NCBI GenBank assembly: GCA_046051225.1
Contig: JBJOOR010000003.1
Coordinates: 248,001-312,000 of the forward strand
Reading direction: 5' to 3'
Origin: CAIODY01 sp046051225
GTDB lineage: Bacteria > Bacteroidota > Bacteroidia > Chitinophagales > CAIODY01
DNA length: 64,000 nt
Position numbers and translations under genes: made by a program. A model generated the notes under the pieces. The model ran no database searches, was not told the DNA's origin, and was given only the letters and a program-made list of their open reading frames with translations. How positions within the stretch are numbered: the stretch's first letter is position 1; each line of letters starts with the position of its first letter. This document shows, one piece after another, positions 41,625 to 51,052 of this stretch.

Positions 41625-42155
41625 TCATATTAAATGCTGTAAGTTTTGTTTATCCTGGTTTTGGTGATGCTCAACATGATAGATTACGTTGTATAGCATT
41701 TCTCTCATAGTTAAACTTCCTAATGATGGGTGTGGTATACAAAAAGTGTCCAAATCCTGTTCCGTAAAATTTTCAATTTTAGAACATAAATTTTGTATTG
41801 ATTTGATTAACGTTTCACATAAAATTTCTCTTTGATTATGTGATACAACTTCGGGGACATAACGTTCTGGAGCTTTTGCACCCTCCTTTTGTTTTTCTAA
41901 ATAATTACTTAGCAAAATTTCATATGTAGAACTTAGTTTATCAGTCTTACCAAAATTTTGCTCTATGTCAAAAGTGGTCATACTAAATACTCGTTCAATT
42001 GGTTTTACACAAAGAACGATATGTTGTAATTGTTGAATAGATGTCCATTTATTTTGATAACTAAACATGAGTTCCTCTGTTGTCAATCCATTTATGTAAT
42101 CAATAAAGGAAGTATGATTTTTCGTAAGTTGCGTAATAATAGTTTGTTTATCCAT
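41625..42155 (-). CDS. DinB-like (DinB_2) protein
   Basis: The 176-residue four-helix-bundle protein has LTTEELMFSYQNKWTSIQQLQHIVLC near the start, and LTMREMLYNVIYHVEHHQNQ with the metal-binding HxxxHH pattern near the end. DinB-fold proteins bind a metal with three His and often act as thiol-dependent transferases; the substrate is unknown. The start ATG overlaps the TAA of the upstream gene by one base (TAATG), indicating coupled translation. Confidence 0.85.
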   Translation of the reverse strand: MDKQTIITQLTKNHTSFIDYINGLTTEELMFSYQNKWTSIQQLQHIVLCVKPIERVFSMTTFDIEQNFGKTDKLSSTYEILLSNYLEKQKEGAKAPERYVPEVVSHNQREILCETLIKSIQNLCSKIENFTEQDLDTFCIPHPSLGSLTMREMLYNVIYHVEHHQNQDKQNLQHLI

Positions 42156-42727
42156 TAGCTATTTATTTTATTGAGGTGTTCGTTTGTGAAGTGTTCTTTC
42201 CCTTTAGGTTGTGCAAACTTCTCAGCATTATATGAGTTTGAATTTCCTTTTGGGATGGATAAAGAAGTCCAATTATTCTCACATACCATTTTGCCTATAA
42301 ACACGATTTGCCCAACATGATATGGATAGTGTGCAAGTTGTCTATTAATGGCTTCTAAAATACTGTGCCCTTGATTACGAATGTAAATCTCTTTTTTTAA
42401 GTCATCTGTTGTTAAAGAATCCAATGCGTTAAATAAACACTGCCAACCCTCTTCCCATTGGCTTAAAATTTCTGTTCGTGATGAAGCATTATTTTCAAAT
42501 TCAGCATCACGATTTCTCCATTCCTTCTCTCCATCAGTTGTCAAAAAATCTGTCCATCGAGATACCATATTTCCTCGAAGGTGCTGCACTATTGTTGCAA
42601 TACTGTTACTATCTTCATTAAACTGCCAAAATAATTGTTCATCTGACAATTGCGAAAAGGTTTTATCTCCAAGCATTTTGTAATACTCAAATTGTTTCTT
42701 TACGCTTTCTAAATAATTGTTTTCCAT
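42155..42727 (-). CDS. DinB-superfamily protein (DUF1572)
   Basis: This 190-residue protein matches the DUF1572 type: YLESVKKQFEYYKMLGDKTFSQLSDEQLFWQFNEDSNSIATIVQHLRGNMVSRWTDFLT, then RQLAHYPYHVGQIVFIGK with the HxxxHVGQ metal-site helix and a GNSNSYN/KGKEHF tail. It is coupled to the second DinB-like gene. Two related DinB folds in one operon may work as a pair, but this is inference. Confidence 0.88.
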   Translation of the reverse strand: MENNYLESVKKQFEYYKMLGDKTFSQLSDEQLFWQFNEDSNSIATIVQHLRGNMVSRWTDFLTTDGEKEWRNRDAEFENNASSRTEILSQWEEGWQCLFNALDSLTTDDLKKEIYIRNQGHSILEAINRQLAHYPYHVGQIVFIGKMVCENNWTSLSIPKGNSNSYNAEKFAQPKGKEHFTNEHLNKINS

Positions 42728-42792
42728 ATACTGCTTTTATATAAACACTAGAAATCAAAAATAGGATGAAGTTTCTATTTTTCAATTTTTAT

Positions 42793-43188
42793 TTACTCAT
42801 CATTACTTAAAATCTTTGTCGGTTTTTTATTTTCATCTAAAGCAACAAAAGTGAAGCTGCCCGAAATGGCTTTTATTCGTTTGGTGCTATACATTTCTTC
42901 AATAAAGATTTCAACTTTAACATCCAAACTAGTGTTACCTATTTTAGAAACTCTGCCAACTAATTCGATAATTGTTCCTGCTGGAATTGGTTGCTTAAAA
43001 TCTATTCTATCAGAGGAAACTGTTACACAGATTTTTCGTGTAAATCGTGTTGCAGTGATGAATGCCACCTCATCCATTAGGTGCATAGCAGTCCCTCCAA
43101 ACAACGTATCGTAATGATTGGTAGTGTTTGGAAATACGGCTTTAAAAATTCTTGTTTCGGATTGCTTTATTTGTTCTTCTAAATTCAT
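42793..43188 (-). CDS. Acyl-CoA thioesterase (hotdog fold, YciA type)
   Basis: The 131-residue enzyme hydrolyses acyl-CoA. It shows VFPNTTNHYDTLFGGTAMHLMDEVAFITATRF, with the catalytic Asp and Gly-Gly turn, and IDFKQPIPAGTIIELVGRV. The ATG at 43188 follows the stop of the upstream gene by 2 bp; the in-frame ATG at 43242 would overlap that gene by 50 bp and is not preferred. It is the last gene of nrdB-nrdA-ATPase-thioesterase on one strand. Confidence 0.9.
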   Translation of the reverse strand: MNLEEQIKQSETRIFKAVFPNTTNHYDTLFGGTAMHLMDEVAFITATRFTRKICVTVSSDRIDFKQPIPAGTIIELVGRVSKIGNTSLDVKVEIFIEEMYSTKRIKAISGSFTFVALDENKKPTKILSNDE

Positions 43189-43190
43189 TT

Positions 43191-43997
43191 TCAAATATTG
43201 TTTGTATGGATGTTTGTTGTGGGCAATAAATCGCAAAACCAAAAACCCATGTTGTCGGTTTGTGGTGTTGTAAAACAGTTGTCGGCTTTGTTTTCGGGTG
43301 CTTTGTATTCTCGATAAATTTTATCTCCAATAGTAAAAGGAATTGGATTTTTAAAAAATGGTGCATCAAAACAAAAAGTGTGGAATTCTCCATTTTCTCC
43401 ACATACATCTACAGTAGGTGGTAAATCTTTGATGAAATCTTTATCAATAATTCTACCAGCAAATGATTGATGCAATAAATCAGCTTTTATACAAACTACA
43501 ATTGCTTTAAATCCCAAATCAATAAATTCATTGAGCAATTGTTTGGTATCTTTTTTCCAAAGTGGGAAAACTGTTTTGATATTAAATGTTGCTAATTGCT
43601 CTTCACGATATTTTTTCAAATCTTCTAAAAAAATATCACCAAAAGCGGCACACTCAAAACCGTTTTGTTTTAACTCTTGAACTGTTTGTTGCATCAATAT
43701 TTCATATTTGGACATAGTAGGTTCTTCGGGCAATTCGATGGTGCTATATGGTATGCCGATAGCTTCAATTTGTTGCTGTAATAATTCTCTACGAAGTCCG
43801 TGCATACTCACTCGATTGTGATGTGCATTAATGGACGTAAGTAACTTTTCGACACTATGATTTTTATTTTGCAATAAATAATGCAATGCTAAAGCAGAAT
43901 CTTTTCCGCTACTCCAATTGAAATATGTTTTTGAAATGGGATTGATACGATTAGGTTTTTTGTGTTTGTAATTTTGAGTTAATTTTATGAACCACAA
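43191..43997 (-). CDS. Dph6-like ATP-pyrophosphatase (adenine nucleotide alpha-hydrolase)
   Basis: The product has the PP-loop YFNWSSGKDSALALHYLLQ near residue 25, followed by SMHGLRRELLQQQIEAIGIP and AAFGDIFLEDLKKYREEQL, then the VCGENGEFHTFCFDAPFF block typical of the diphthine-ammonia ligase family. Bacteria lack diphthamide, so the substrate is unknown. It begins with TTG at 43997, overlapping the nrdA stop by 13 bp; no ATG exists before residue 60. A tight operon with nrdA is likely. Confidence 0.88.
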   Translation of the reverse strand: MWFIKLTQNYKHKKPNRINPISKTYFNWSSGKDSALALHYLLQNKNHSVEKLLTSINAHHNRVSMHGLRRELLQQQIEAIGIPYSTIELPEEPTMSKYEILMQQTVQELKQNGFECAAFGDIFLEDLKKYREEQLATFNIKTVFPLWKKDTKQLLNEFIDLGFKAIVVCIKADLLHQSFAGRIIDKDFIKDLPPTVDVCGENGEFHTFCFDAPFFKNPIPFTIGDKIYREYKAPENKADNCFTTPQTDNMGFWFCDLLPTTNIHTNNI

Positions 43998-46387
43998 CTA
44001 ACACAACCCTCTTCCATACTGCAACTTGGTGCATCAGTTTCAGTTGGTTGCACATCAGTACTGTTTTGTGATGAATTGTTTTTTGTTTCTATTGTTGGAA
44101 TGACTGGTTCTATTTCATTGCTGCCTTGTTTTTGAACTGTGAATTGAATGGCTTGTGTGGCAGCTTGTGTACGCAAATAATACATACCTGTTTTTAACCC
44201 TTTTTTCCAAGCATGAAAGTGCATGGAAGTAAGTTTGGATGGTGTTGGCGTATCAACAAATAAATTGAGTGATTGTGATTGACAAATGTATGCTCCTCTA
44301 TCAGCAGCCATGTCAATGATGTTACGTTGTTTTATTTCCCAAACTGTTTTATACAACTCTTTTATTTCGGTTGGTATTTCATCAATGTTTTGAACCGAAC
44401 CATTGGCTGCAATGATTTTATTTTTCATGTTGTTGTTCCATAAACCCAGCTCTATTAAGTCTTTCAGCAAATGCTTGTTCACTACAATAAACTCACCACT
44501 TAAAACTCTTCGTGTGTAAATGTTGGATGTGTAGGGTTCAAAACATTCGTTGTTGCCAAAAATTTGTGAGGTAGATGCTGTGGGCATTGGAGCAATCAAT
44601 AAAGAGTTTCTAACGCCAAATTGTTTGACTTCTTCTTTTAATGCAGCCCAATCCCAACGTTCGGTTGGTGTTACGCCCCACATATCAAATTGAAAGATGC
44701 CTTTTGAAACTGGCGAACCTGCAAAGGTTTCATAAGCACCTTGTTCTTTTGCTAAATCTTTACTGGCTGTCATGGCAGCAAAGTAGATGGTTTCAAAAAT
44801 ATTTTTGTTCAACATTTTTGCAAAATCGCTTTCAAATGGCAATCGCAATAAAATGAAAACATCAGCCAAACCTTGTACGCCTAAACCAATTGGACGATGT
44901 TTTAAATTTGATGTTCGGGCTTCCTCAACAGGGTAATAATTGTTGTCAATGATTTTATTGAGATTTTTTGTGGCTTGGTAAGTAACCTCAAATAATTTTT
45001 GTTGGTCGAATTTTCCATTGATAACAAAACGTGGCAAAGCCACTGATGCTAAATTGCATACTGCCACTTCATCGGGGCTGGTGTATTCCATTATCTCGGT
45101 GCAAAGATTACTACTTTTTATAGTGCCTAAATTTTGTTGATTGCTTTTACTGTTGGCGGCATCTTTATACAGCATATACGGTGTGCCTGTTTCTATTTGC
45201 GATTGCAAAATGGCAAACCATAAATCTTGTGCTTTAATTGTTTTTCGGGCTTTGCCTTCCGATTCATATTTGGTATAAAGTGCTTCAAATTCTGCACCCC
45301 AACAATCACTTAATCCCGTTGCTTCATGTGGGCAAAACAAACTCCACTCTGCATTTGCTTCTACTCGTTTCATAAACAAATCACAAATCCACAATGCAAA
45401 AAATAAATCCCTTGCCCTCATTTCTTCTTTGCCGTGATTTTTTCTTAAATCTAAAAACTCGAACACATCAGCATGCCACGGCTCTAAATAAATGGCAAAT
45501 GCACCTTTGCGTTTTCCACCGCCTTGGTCAACATATCGGGCTGTATCATTAAACACACGAAGCATTGGAATGATACCGTTGCTTGTGCCATTTGTACCAC
45601 CAATATAACTTCCTGTTGCTCTAATATTATGAATGGCTAACCCAATGCCGCCTGCACTTTGCGAAATTTTTGCCGTTTGTTTAAGTGTGTCGTAAATACC
45701 ATCAATGCTATCGTCTTTCATGGTTAAAAGAAAGCATGAACTCATTTGTGGTTTTGGTGTGCCAGCATTAAACAACGTTGGAGTAGCATGTGTGAACCAT
45801 TTTTCACTCAACAAGTGATACGTGTTAATCGCTGATTCAATATCGTTTTTGTGAATGCCCACAGCAACTCTCATATACATGTGTTGTGGTCGTTCTGCAA
45901 TTTTTCCATTAATCTTTAACAGGTACGATTTTTCTAATGTTTTGAAACCAAAATAATCAAAACTGAAATCACGGTCGTAAATAATTGTGCTGTCTAAAAG
46001 CTCTGCGTTTTCTTCAATTATTTGCATCACATCATCAGCAATCAAGGGTAATATTTTTTTCGTTTTTGCATCGGTGTAGCCGTGCAAATTTTTCATAGTT
46101 TCCGAAAAACTTTTAGTGGTGTTTTTATGCAAATTACTTACAGCAATTCGTGATGCAAGTATCGCATAGTCGGGATGAATGGTTGTTAATGATGCTGCAT
46201 TTTCAGCCGCCAAATTATCTAACTCGGTAGTTTGAACACCTTCAAAAATTCCTTCAATAGTTTTCTTGGCTACATCAATTACATTAACTAACGGACTTAA
46301 ACTGTAACTCAATTTTTCAATTCGTGCTGTTACTTTATCAAACTTTACGGATTCTTTTTTTCCGTTTCTTTTTATTACAAATGTCAT
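43985..46387 (-). CDS. nrdA: Ribonucleoside-diphosphate reductase alpha subunit (class I)
   Basis: The 800-residue catalytic subunit reduces ribonucleotides to deoxyribonucleotides. The N-terminal ATP-cone is at 1-90 (FVIKRNGKKESVKFDKV). The active-site segments include SSCFLL, SAGGIGLAIHNIRATG, NLCTEIMEYTSPDEVAVCNLASV and the C-terminal redox pair in CVSCGS. It follows nrdB (24-bp gap). The operon lies behind a cobalamin riboswitch, so expression should fall when B12 is plentiful. Confidence 0.97.
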   Translation of the reverse strand: MTFVIKRNGKKESVKFDKVTARIEKLSYSLSPLVNVIDVAKKTIEGIFEGVQTTELDNLAAENAASLTTIHPDYAILASRIAVSNLHKNTTKSFSETMKNLHGYTDAKTKKILPLIADDVMQIIEENAELLDSTIIYDRDFSFDYFGFKTLEKSYLLKINGKIAERPQHMYMRVAVGIHKNDIESAINTYHLLSEKWFTHATPTLFNAGTPKPQMSSCFLLTMKDDSIDGIYDTLKQTAKISQSAGGIGLAIHNIRATGSYIGGTNGTSNGIIPMLRVFNDTARYVDQGGGKRKGAFAIYLEPWHADVFEFLDLRKNHGKEEMRARDLFFALWICDLFMKRVEANAEWSLFCPHEATGLSDCWGAEFEALYTKYESEGKARKTIKAQDLWFAILQSQIETGTPYMLYKDAANSKSNQQNLGTIKSSNLCTEIMEYTSPDEVAVCNLASVALPRFVINGKFDQQKLFEVTYQATKNLNKIIDNNYYPVEEARTSNLKHRPIGLGVQGLADVFILLRLPFESDFAKMLNKNIFETIYFAAMTASKDLAKEQGAYETFAGSPVSKGIFQFDMWGVTPTERWDWAALKEEVKQFGVRNSLLIAPMPTASTSQIFGNNECFEPYTSNIYTRRVLSGEFIVVNKHLLKDLIELGLWNNNMKNKIIAANGSVQNIDEIPTEIKELYKTVWEIKQRNIIDMAADRGAYICQSQSLNLFVDTPTPSKLTSMHFHAWKKGLKTGMYYLRTQAATQAIQFTVQKQGSNEIEPVIPTIETKNNSSQNSTDVQPTETDAPSCSMEEGCVSCGS

Positions 46388-46410
46388 GTGATTGATGGTT
46401 TGATTGTGTG

Positions 46411-47388
46411 TTAAAAATCTTCTTCAGTTGAAAATACTTGTGATTCTTTGTTGCTCATTACGCCAGCTTTTTGATAATCGCCTACTCGTTTTTCAAAGAA
46501 ATTTGTTTTGCCTTGCAACGAAATCATTTCCATAAAATCAAATGGATTAATAGCATTGTAAATTTTTGTGCAACCTAATTCAGCCAACCAACGGTCAGCA
46601 ACAAATTCGATATATTGTTGCATTAGTTTGGCATTCATGCCGATTAAATCAACGGGTAACGCTTCGGTAATAAATTCTTTTTCGATGCTTACAGCTTCGA
46701 TAATTATTGCATGAATTTCTTTTTCGGAAAGTTTGTTTTGCAACATACCATAAAGCAAACAGGCAAATTCGCAATGCAAGCCTTCATCACGGCTGATGAG
46801 TTCGTTGCTGAATGTTAGCCCAGACATTAAGCCTCTTTTTTTCATCCAAAAAATGGAACAAAAACTGCCGCTAAAAAATATTCCTTCTACTGCTGCAAAG
46901 GCAACTAATCGTTCGGCAAATGTTCCGTTTTGTATCCATCGCAAAGCCCATTCAGCCTTTTTCTTAACGGCTGGTATGGTATCAATGGCATGAAATAATT
47001 TGTGTTTTTCTTGAGGGTCTTTGATGTACGTATCAATCAACAAAGCGTAGGTTTCGCTGTGTATGTTTTCCATCATAATTTGAAAACCATAAAAACATCT
47101 TGCCTCTGGCAATTGCACTTCGCTCATAAAATTTACAGCCAAGTTTTCATTTACGATGCCATCGCTTGCGGCAAAGAATGCAAGAATATGGGATATGAAA
47201 TGGCGTTCACCATCATTTAAATTTTCCCAATCTTTTTGGTCGCTGCTTAAATCAATTTCTTCGGCAGTCCAAAAACTGGCTTCATGGCGTTTGTAATGTT
47301 CCCAAATTTTTGGGTAGTTGATTGGGAGGATAACAAAGCGGTCTTTGTTTTCTTTTAAAAGTATTTCTTGTTGATTTTCTATTTTCAT
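46411..47388 (-). CDS. nrdB: Ribonucleoside-diphosphate reductase beta subunit (class I)
   Basis: The 325-residue ferritin-like subunit holds the metal cofactor and radical. Metal ligands are in FWTAEEIDLSSDQKDW, MENIHSETYALLID (Glu, His, and the radical Tyr one turn on), FAAVEGIFFSGSF and RDEGLHCEFA. Full length. It is the first gene of the riboswitch-controlled operon, with the riboswitch about 120-250 bp upstream. Confidence 0.97.
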   Translation of the reverse strand: MKIENQQEILLKENKDRFVILPINYPKIWEHYKRHEASFWTAEEIDLSSDQKDWENLNDGERHFISHILAFFAASDGIVNENLAVNFMSEVQLPEARCFYGFQIMMENIHSETYALLIDTYIKDPQEKHKLFHAIDTIPAVKKKAEWALRWIQNGTFAERLVAFAAVEGIFFSGSFCSIFWMKKRGLMSGLTFSNELISRDEGLHCEFACLLYGMLQNKLSEKEIHAIIIEAVSIEKEFITEALPVDLIGMNAKLMQQYIEFVADRWLAELGCTKIYNAINPFDFMEMISLQGKTNFFEKRVGDYQKAGVMSNKESQVFSTEEDF

Positions 47389-47504
47389 TTATCGTTGTTT
47401 AATTCGTTTAAAATCTTTTCGCAAAAGAGAAACGAACAACGATAATTTACCCGTAGAATATTGGGTTGTTATTGGTGTGCATTTGCCTTTGTTGCGAAGG
47501 CTCG

Positions 47505-47636
47505 GCACAAAATTGTTTTGTAAGGTAGTCTGACTTATTCCGATACATCGGAACTCACAGTTGCGGCACAGCTCATGATTTACACATGATTCCCCTTTTA
47601 ATTCAAAAATGAATTATCCAAAACAAGTTTGTAAAG
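47505..47636 (-). ncRNA. Cobalamin (B12) riboswitch upstream of nrdB
   Basis: On the minus strand the conserved core reads GGGGAATCATGTGTAAATC, then GAGCTGTGCCGCAACTGTGA, the hallmark B12-box region. Next come a TTCCGAT/ATCGGAA hairpin and GTCAGACTACC, the conserved 3' segment. CAAGTTTGT-side and AAAACAATTT-side sequences may form P1. A GCCTT...AAGGC hairpin follows toward nrdB and may belong to the expression platform. By family, adenosylcobalamin binding would lower expression of nrdB-nrdA. Confidence 0.88.
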
Positions 47637-47644
47637 AACTAGTG

Positions 47645-47652
47645 CAATGATA
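47645..47652 (-). promoter_or_regulatory. -7 box of the riboswitch-nrd transcript
   Basis: The minus strand reads TATCATTG, one mismatch from TAnnTTTG, placed just upstream of the riboswitch aptamer. Confidence 0.4.
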
Positions 47653-47822
47653 CAGCCGATAAATTAAGAGTAGGAAATACTTTCTCAACATCTGTGAATA
47701 ACAGATATTCATCAACACTTTTTATGGAGCGAATGAAAAGAGTTTTTACCAATATTTAAACATCTTTATTTATAATAAAAACATAGTCTGTTTTTGTTTC
47801 TTTGTATGATAAAGTTCAGATA

Positions 47823-49433
47823 TTGAAAAATATTTTTTTAACAATTCTTATTTTATTGCTTTCAACCCAATTTACTTTTTCAAGTGAATCGTCAATTCTA
47901 TTAAAAAAAGGTTGGAATGAATTAGTTAAGGATAATGACACTTCTGCTTTACAATACTTTCAGTTGGCTTATGAAAAAGCACAAAACGAAAAGAATATCG
48001 AGAGTACCGCAAATGCCTTACTCAATATTGGTATTTGTTCCTATGGTGTCAGCTATAATCAAGGGTTACAGTATTGTTTACGAGCAATGAATGAATTTGA
48101 TAAACTTAAAACGATACAACCACAAGTAGCATTAACAGGGCGTAGCAAATGTTTGCAATTAATTAGCACTATAAAAAGCAGGCAAGGAAAATTTACTGAA
48201 TCAATTGCATTAAGTAAAGAAGCTAGGGATGGATTTAATACAACGAATGATACAACAGGCTTTTTAGGACTAATTTATAATGGTTTAGGCAGAGCCTATA
48301 GTGAATTGAATAAATCTGATTCTTCAGAATTTTATCATCGTCTTGCATTAACTGAATGGATGCTCACTAATAATATGAACTATTTACCAACTGCTTATTT
48401 ATCTGTTGCAGAAATTGAAATGAATCATGGCAACAAAACAAAAAGTTGGACTTACTATAATCGTGCTTTAGTTATTGCTGATAGTACAAGTAATCGTCAG
48501 GCACTTGTTTCTACTTTTATTGGCATTGGTAAATGGTTTCTCACTTGTGATAAAAATGAAAGAAAGGCGGAAGAAAATTTTCTTAAGGCAAAACAAATTG
48601 CTTTTACATTATCAGATAAATATTTTTATTTAAAAGCACTTCAAGAACTTTTAGTTCTTAAAAAGCAACAACAAAATTTTAAAGAAGCATTAATATATGG
48701 TGAAGAAATACAATCGCTTAAAGATACACTTGCTACATGGGAAAAAGAACGAATTACAAGAAGTCTTGAAATTCAGTTTGATGTTGCTGAAAAAGGCAGA
48801 CAGTTAAGTATTGTAAAGAGTGAAAAGGATATTGCTTCTCTTACCAATTATTTGTTGTGGGGTACAATTGGCTTTTTGATTTTGATGGCAGCAGGAATTA
48901 TTTTATTCCTAAAAAAAATGAACAACCGTGATAAACAGTTACTCAAGACAAAAGAAGAATTAGTTGTTTTAATTGAAAATCAAAAAGAAATAAAGGAGCA
49001 ACAAATGCAAAATGAACTTGAATTTAAAGAAAGTCAGTTAAGTGCAGTTACTTTTCAAATGTTGCAAAAAAATGAATTGCTTACTGAACTGAAAGAAAGA
49101 GTGGAAAATGAAACGGGTTCTATTAAAGACAGCAGTATTAATAAACTAATAAACAAGGGATTAAATCACGATAAGGAATGGTCAGATTTCAATACATCAT
49201 TTGAAAGTTTAAATAAAAATTTCTACTCCCGATTAAAACAAGCATATCCTGATATTAGCCCAAATGATTTGAAAATATGTGCTTTAATCAAGATGAATCT
49301 TTCTATTAAAGACATGGCTGGCATTTTAAATATTTCGCCTGATAGTGTAAAAACAGCCCGTTACCGACTACGAAAAAAATTACAGTTAAATACGGAGGAT
49401 AATCTTACCGATTTTATCTTAAATCTTAAATAA
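47823..49433 (+). CDS. TPR sensor-regulator with C-terminal HTH
   Basis: The product has a signal peptide or first helix (starting from TTG at 47823, MKNIFLTILILLLSTQF), about six TPR repeats in the periplasmic part (to about residue 320), a membrane helix (LLWGTIGFLILMAAGIILF, about 345-365), a coiled coil, and a C-terminal LuxR-like HTH (NDLKICALIKMNLSIKDMAGILNISPDSVKTARYRLRKKL). This is the Bacteroidota one-protein transmembrane regulator layout. An upstream TTG at 47802 is also in frame. Targets unknown; the T9SS genes follow. Confidence 0.85.
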   Translation: MKNIFLTILILLLSTQFTFSSESSILLKKGWNELVKDNDTSALQYFQLAYEKAQNEKNIESTANALLNIGICSYGVSYNQGLQYCLRAMNEFDKLKTIQPQVALTGRSKCLQLISTIKSRQGKFTESIALSKEARDGFNTTNDTTGFLGLIYNGLGRAYSELNKSDSSEFYHRLALTEWMLTNNMNYLPTAYLSVAEIEMNHGNKTKSWTYYNRALVIADSTSNRQALVSTFIGIGKWFLTCDKNERKAEENFLKAKQIAFTLSDKYFYLKALQELLVLKKQQQNFKEALIYGEEIQSLKDTLATWEKERITRSLEIQFDVAEKGRQLSIVKSEKDIASLTNYLLWGTIGFLILMAAGIILFLKKMNNRDKQLLKTKEELVVLIENQKEIKEQQMQNELEFKESQLSAVTFQMLQKNELLTELKERVENETGSIKDSSINKLINKGLNHDKEWSDFNTSFESLNKNFYSRLKQAYPDISPNDLKICALIKMNLSIKDMAGILNISPDSVKTARYRLRKKLQLNTEDNLTDFILNLK

Positions 49434-49523
49434 AATAGCTTTGTCCACCTTATGAATACGTTTTTGAAGGCTTTGTCTACCTCATGTCCACCTCTATAAT
49501 TTGGTAAAAGACCTTGATGAATT

Positions 49524-49531
49524 TAGTTTTG
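49524..49531 (+). promoter_or_regulatory. -7 box of the T9SS/YCF48-like gene
   Basis: TAGTTTTG matches TAnnTTTG, 45 bp before the ATG at 49576. Confidence 0.4.
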
Positions 49532-49575
49532 CTTTGAAATAAAAATCATTATTCAACCAACTAAATTTAATCATT

Positions 49576-50964
49576 ATGAAACAAAATCTTATCATTTTAT
49601 TGATTGCATTTTCTTTAACAGCAAGTTTCGTACAAGCTCAAACTTGGACAAAATATGGAACAGGTATTAGTTCGCCTGGCGGTGTTTGCATTGTTGACAT
49701 TTCAGCACCCAGCACTACCGTAGCATGGGGAATATTTTCACTCTTTTCAAGCGGTTCATGTGGGGGGCAAGTACCGTATTTTACTAAAACCACCAATGGA
49801 ATTAATTGGGTGGCTGGTGCAATTTCAGCGTTGCCTATCAATGAAACACCTACTTGTATTTTTGCTTTAAATGATACTATTGCATGGATTACAGTGGCAG
49901 ACATCTCAACAAACACTACAGGCTCTATTTACAAAACTTCAAATGGAGGAAACACTTGGCAATTGCAAACTTCAGCCAACTCAATCGATGCTGCAAGATT
50001 TATACATTTTTTTGATGCAAACCAAGGAGTGTCTGTTGGTGATTCTTCTGTATTTATAACTACTGATGGTGGTACTAACTGGTTACCATCTGGAGCACTG
50101 CCTGTGCCTGTAGCTAATATTGGTAGTGGTAAAACAATCATTTTATTGAATGCTTATGAAGTGGTGGGTAATACTATTTGGATTGGTGATAGTTATGGCT
50201 ATTTTTATAAAAGTATTGATAAAGGAAACACTTGGACATTAATGCCCAATGCTATTAGTCCGAGTGCTATAAAAGGAATTGCGTTCCGTGACCAGAATTA
50301 TGGAATTGCTGTAGCCTCTCAATTTATTGGCGGCGGCAGTGGTAGCAGTGGTGGTGGATATGCCGACTACAGTGTGTATACAACCAATGGCGGTGTATCA
50401 TGGAACCCGATGCTAATCAACTTTAGTTCGCCGAGTGTGGCAAACGGAGAAGCAAAGTATGATGTAGGATATGTGCCTGGTACGGCTAATACGTTTATAG
50501 TATCAAGCGAATACGATTCTACTTTTGCAGCTTTTACTGCCATTACCATTGATGGTGGTACAACTTGGTCGTTGCTCGATTCTACCGAACGACATACTGC
50601 ATGTGCTTTTACTAGCCCTACTAGTGGTTTTACGGGCGGCTACATTCCAACTTTTGGAAGTGGTATTTATAAACTAAATGTTACATTACCATCCACTGGA
50701 TTTGAAAACTTAGAACCATCAGCAACATTTTTATACCCAAATCCAGTTGCAGATTTTGTTACCATAGAGTTACCAAAACAGACACTGTTAAATCATATTT
50801 ATATTAAGGTAACTGATGTTACAGGAAGAGAAATTCAAAATCTACATACAACTATTGCTGCTCAACAGCTTTCAGTTGATGTAAGTGAAATGCCACATGG
50901 GTTATATTTTATACAACTATCTACTGAAAGCAAACGAATTGGAACTTACAAATTCATTCATTAG
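49576..50964 (+). CDS. Secreted YCF48/BNR-like repeat protein with T9SS sorting domain
   Basis: The 462-residue product has a signal peptide (ending SFVQAQ), a beta-propeller-like body with repeated KTSNGGNTWQL, ITTDGGTNWLP, KSIDKGNTWTL, YTTNGGVSWNP and ITIDGGTTWSL strands (Asp-box/YCF48 type), and a type A T9SS C-terminal domain (FLYPNPVADFVTIELP ... GLYFIQL, about 385-462). It should be exported through the type IX system to the surface or medium. The ligand is unknown. Confidence 0.88.
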   Translation: MKQNLIILLIAFSLTASFVQAQTWTKYGTGISSPGGVCIVDISAPSTTVAWGIFSLFSSGSCGGQVPYFTKTTNGINWVAGAISALPINETPTCIFALNDTIAWITVADISTNTTGSIYKTSNGGNTWQLQTSANSIDAARFIHFFDANQGVSVGDSSVFITTDGGTNWLPSGALPVPVANIGSGKTIILLNAYEVVGNTIWIGDSYGYFYKSIDKGNTWTLMPNAISPSAIKGIAFRDQNYGIAVASQFIGGGSGSSGGGYADYSVYTTNGGVSWNPMLINFSSPSVANGEAKYDVGYVPGTANTFIVSSEYDSTFAAFTAITIDGGTTWSLLDSTERHTACAFTSPTSGFTGGYIPTFGSGIYKLNVTLPSTGFENLEPSATFLYPNPVADFVTIELPKQTLLNHIYIKVTDVTGREIQNLHTTIAAQQLSVDVSEMPHGLYFIQLSTESKRIGTYKFIH

Positions 50965-51052
50965 AACCCATTACGTAATTCTTTGAATTAAATCAACGGC
51001 ATCTTAAGTGGCTAGATATGTTGTATATTTACCATACTTAAAACAAAAAAAC

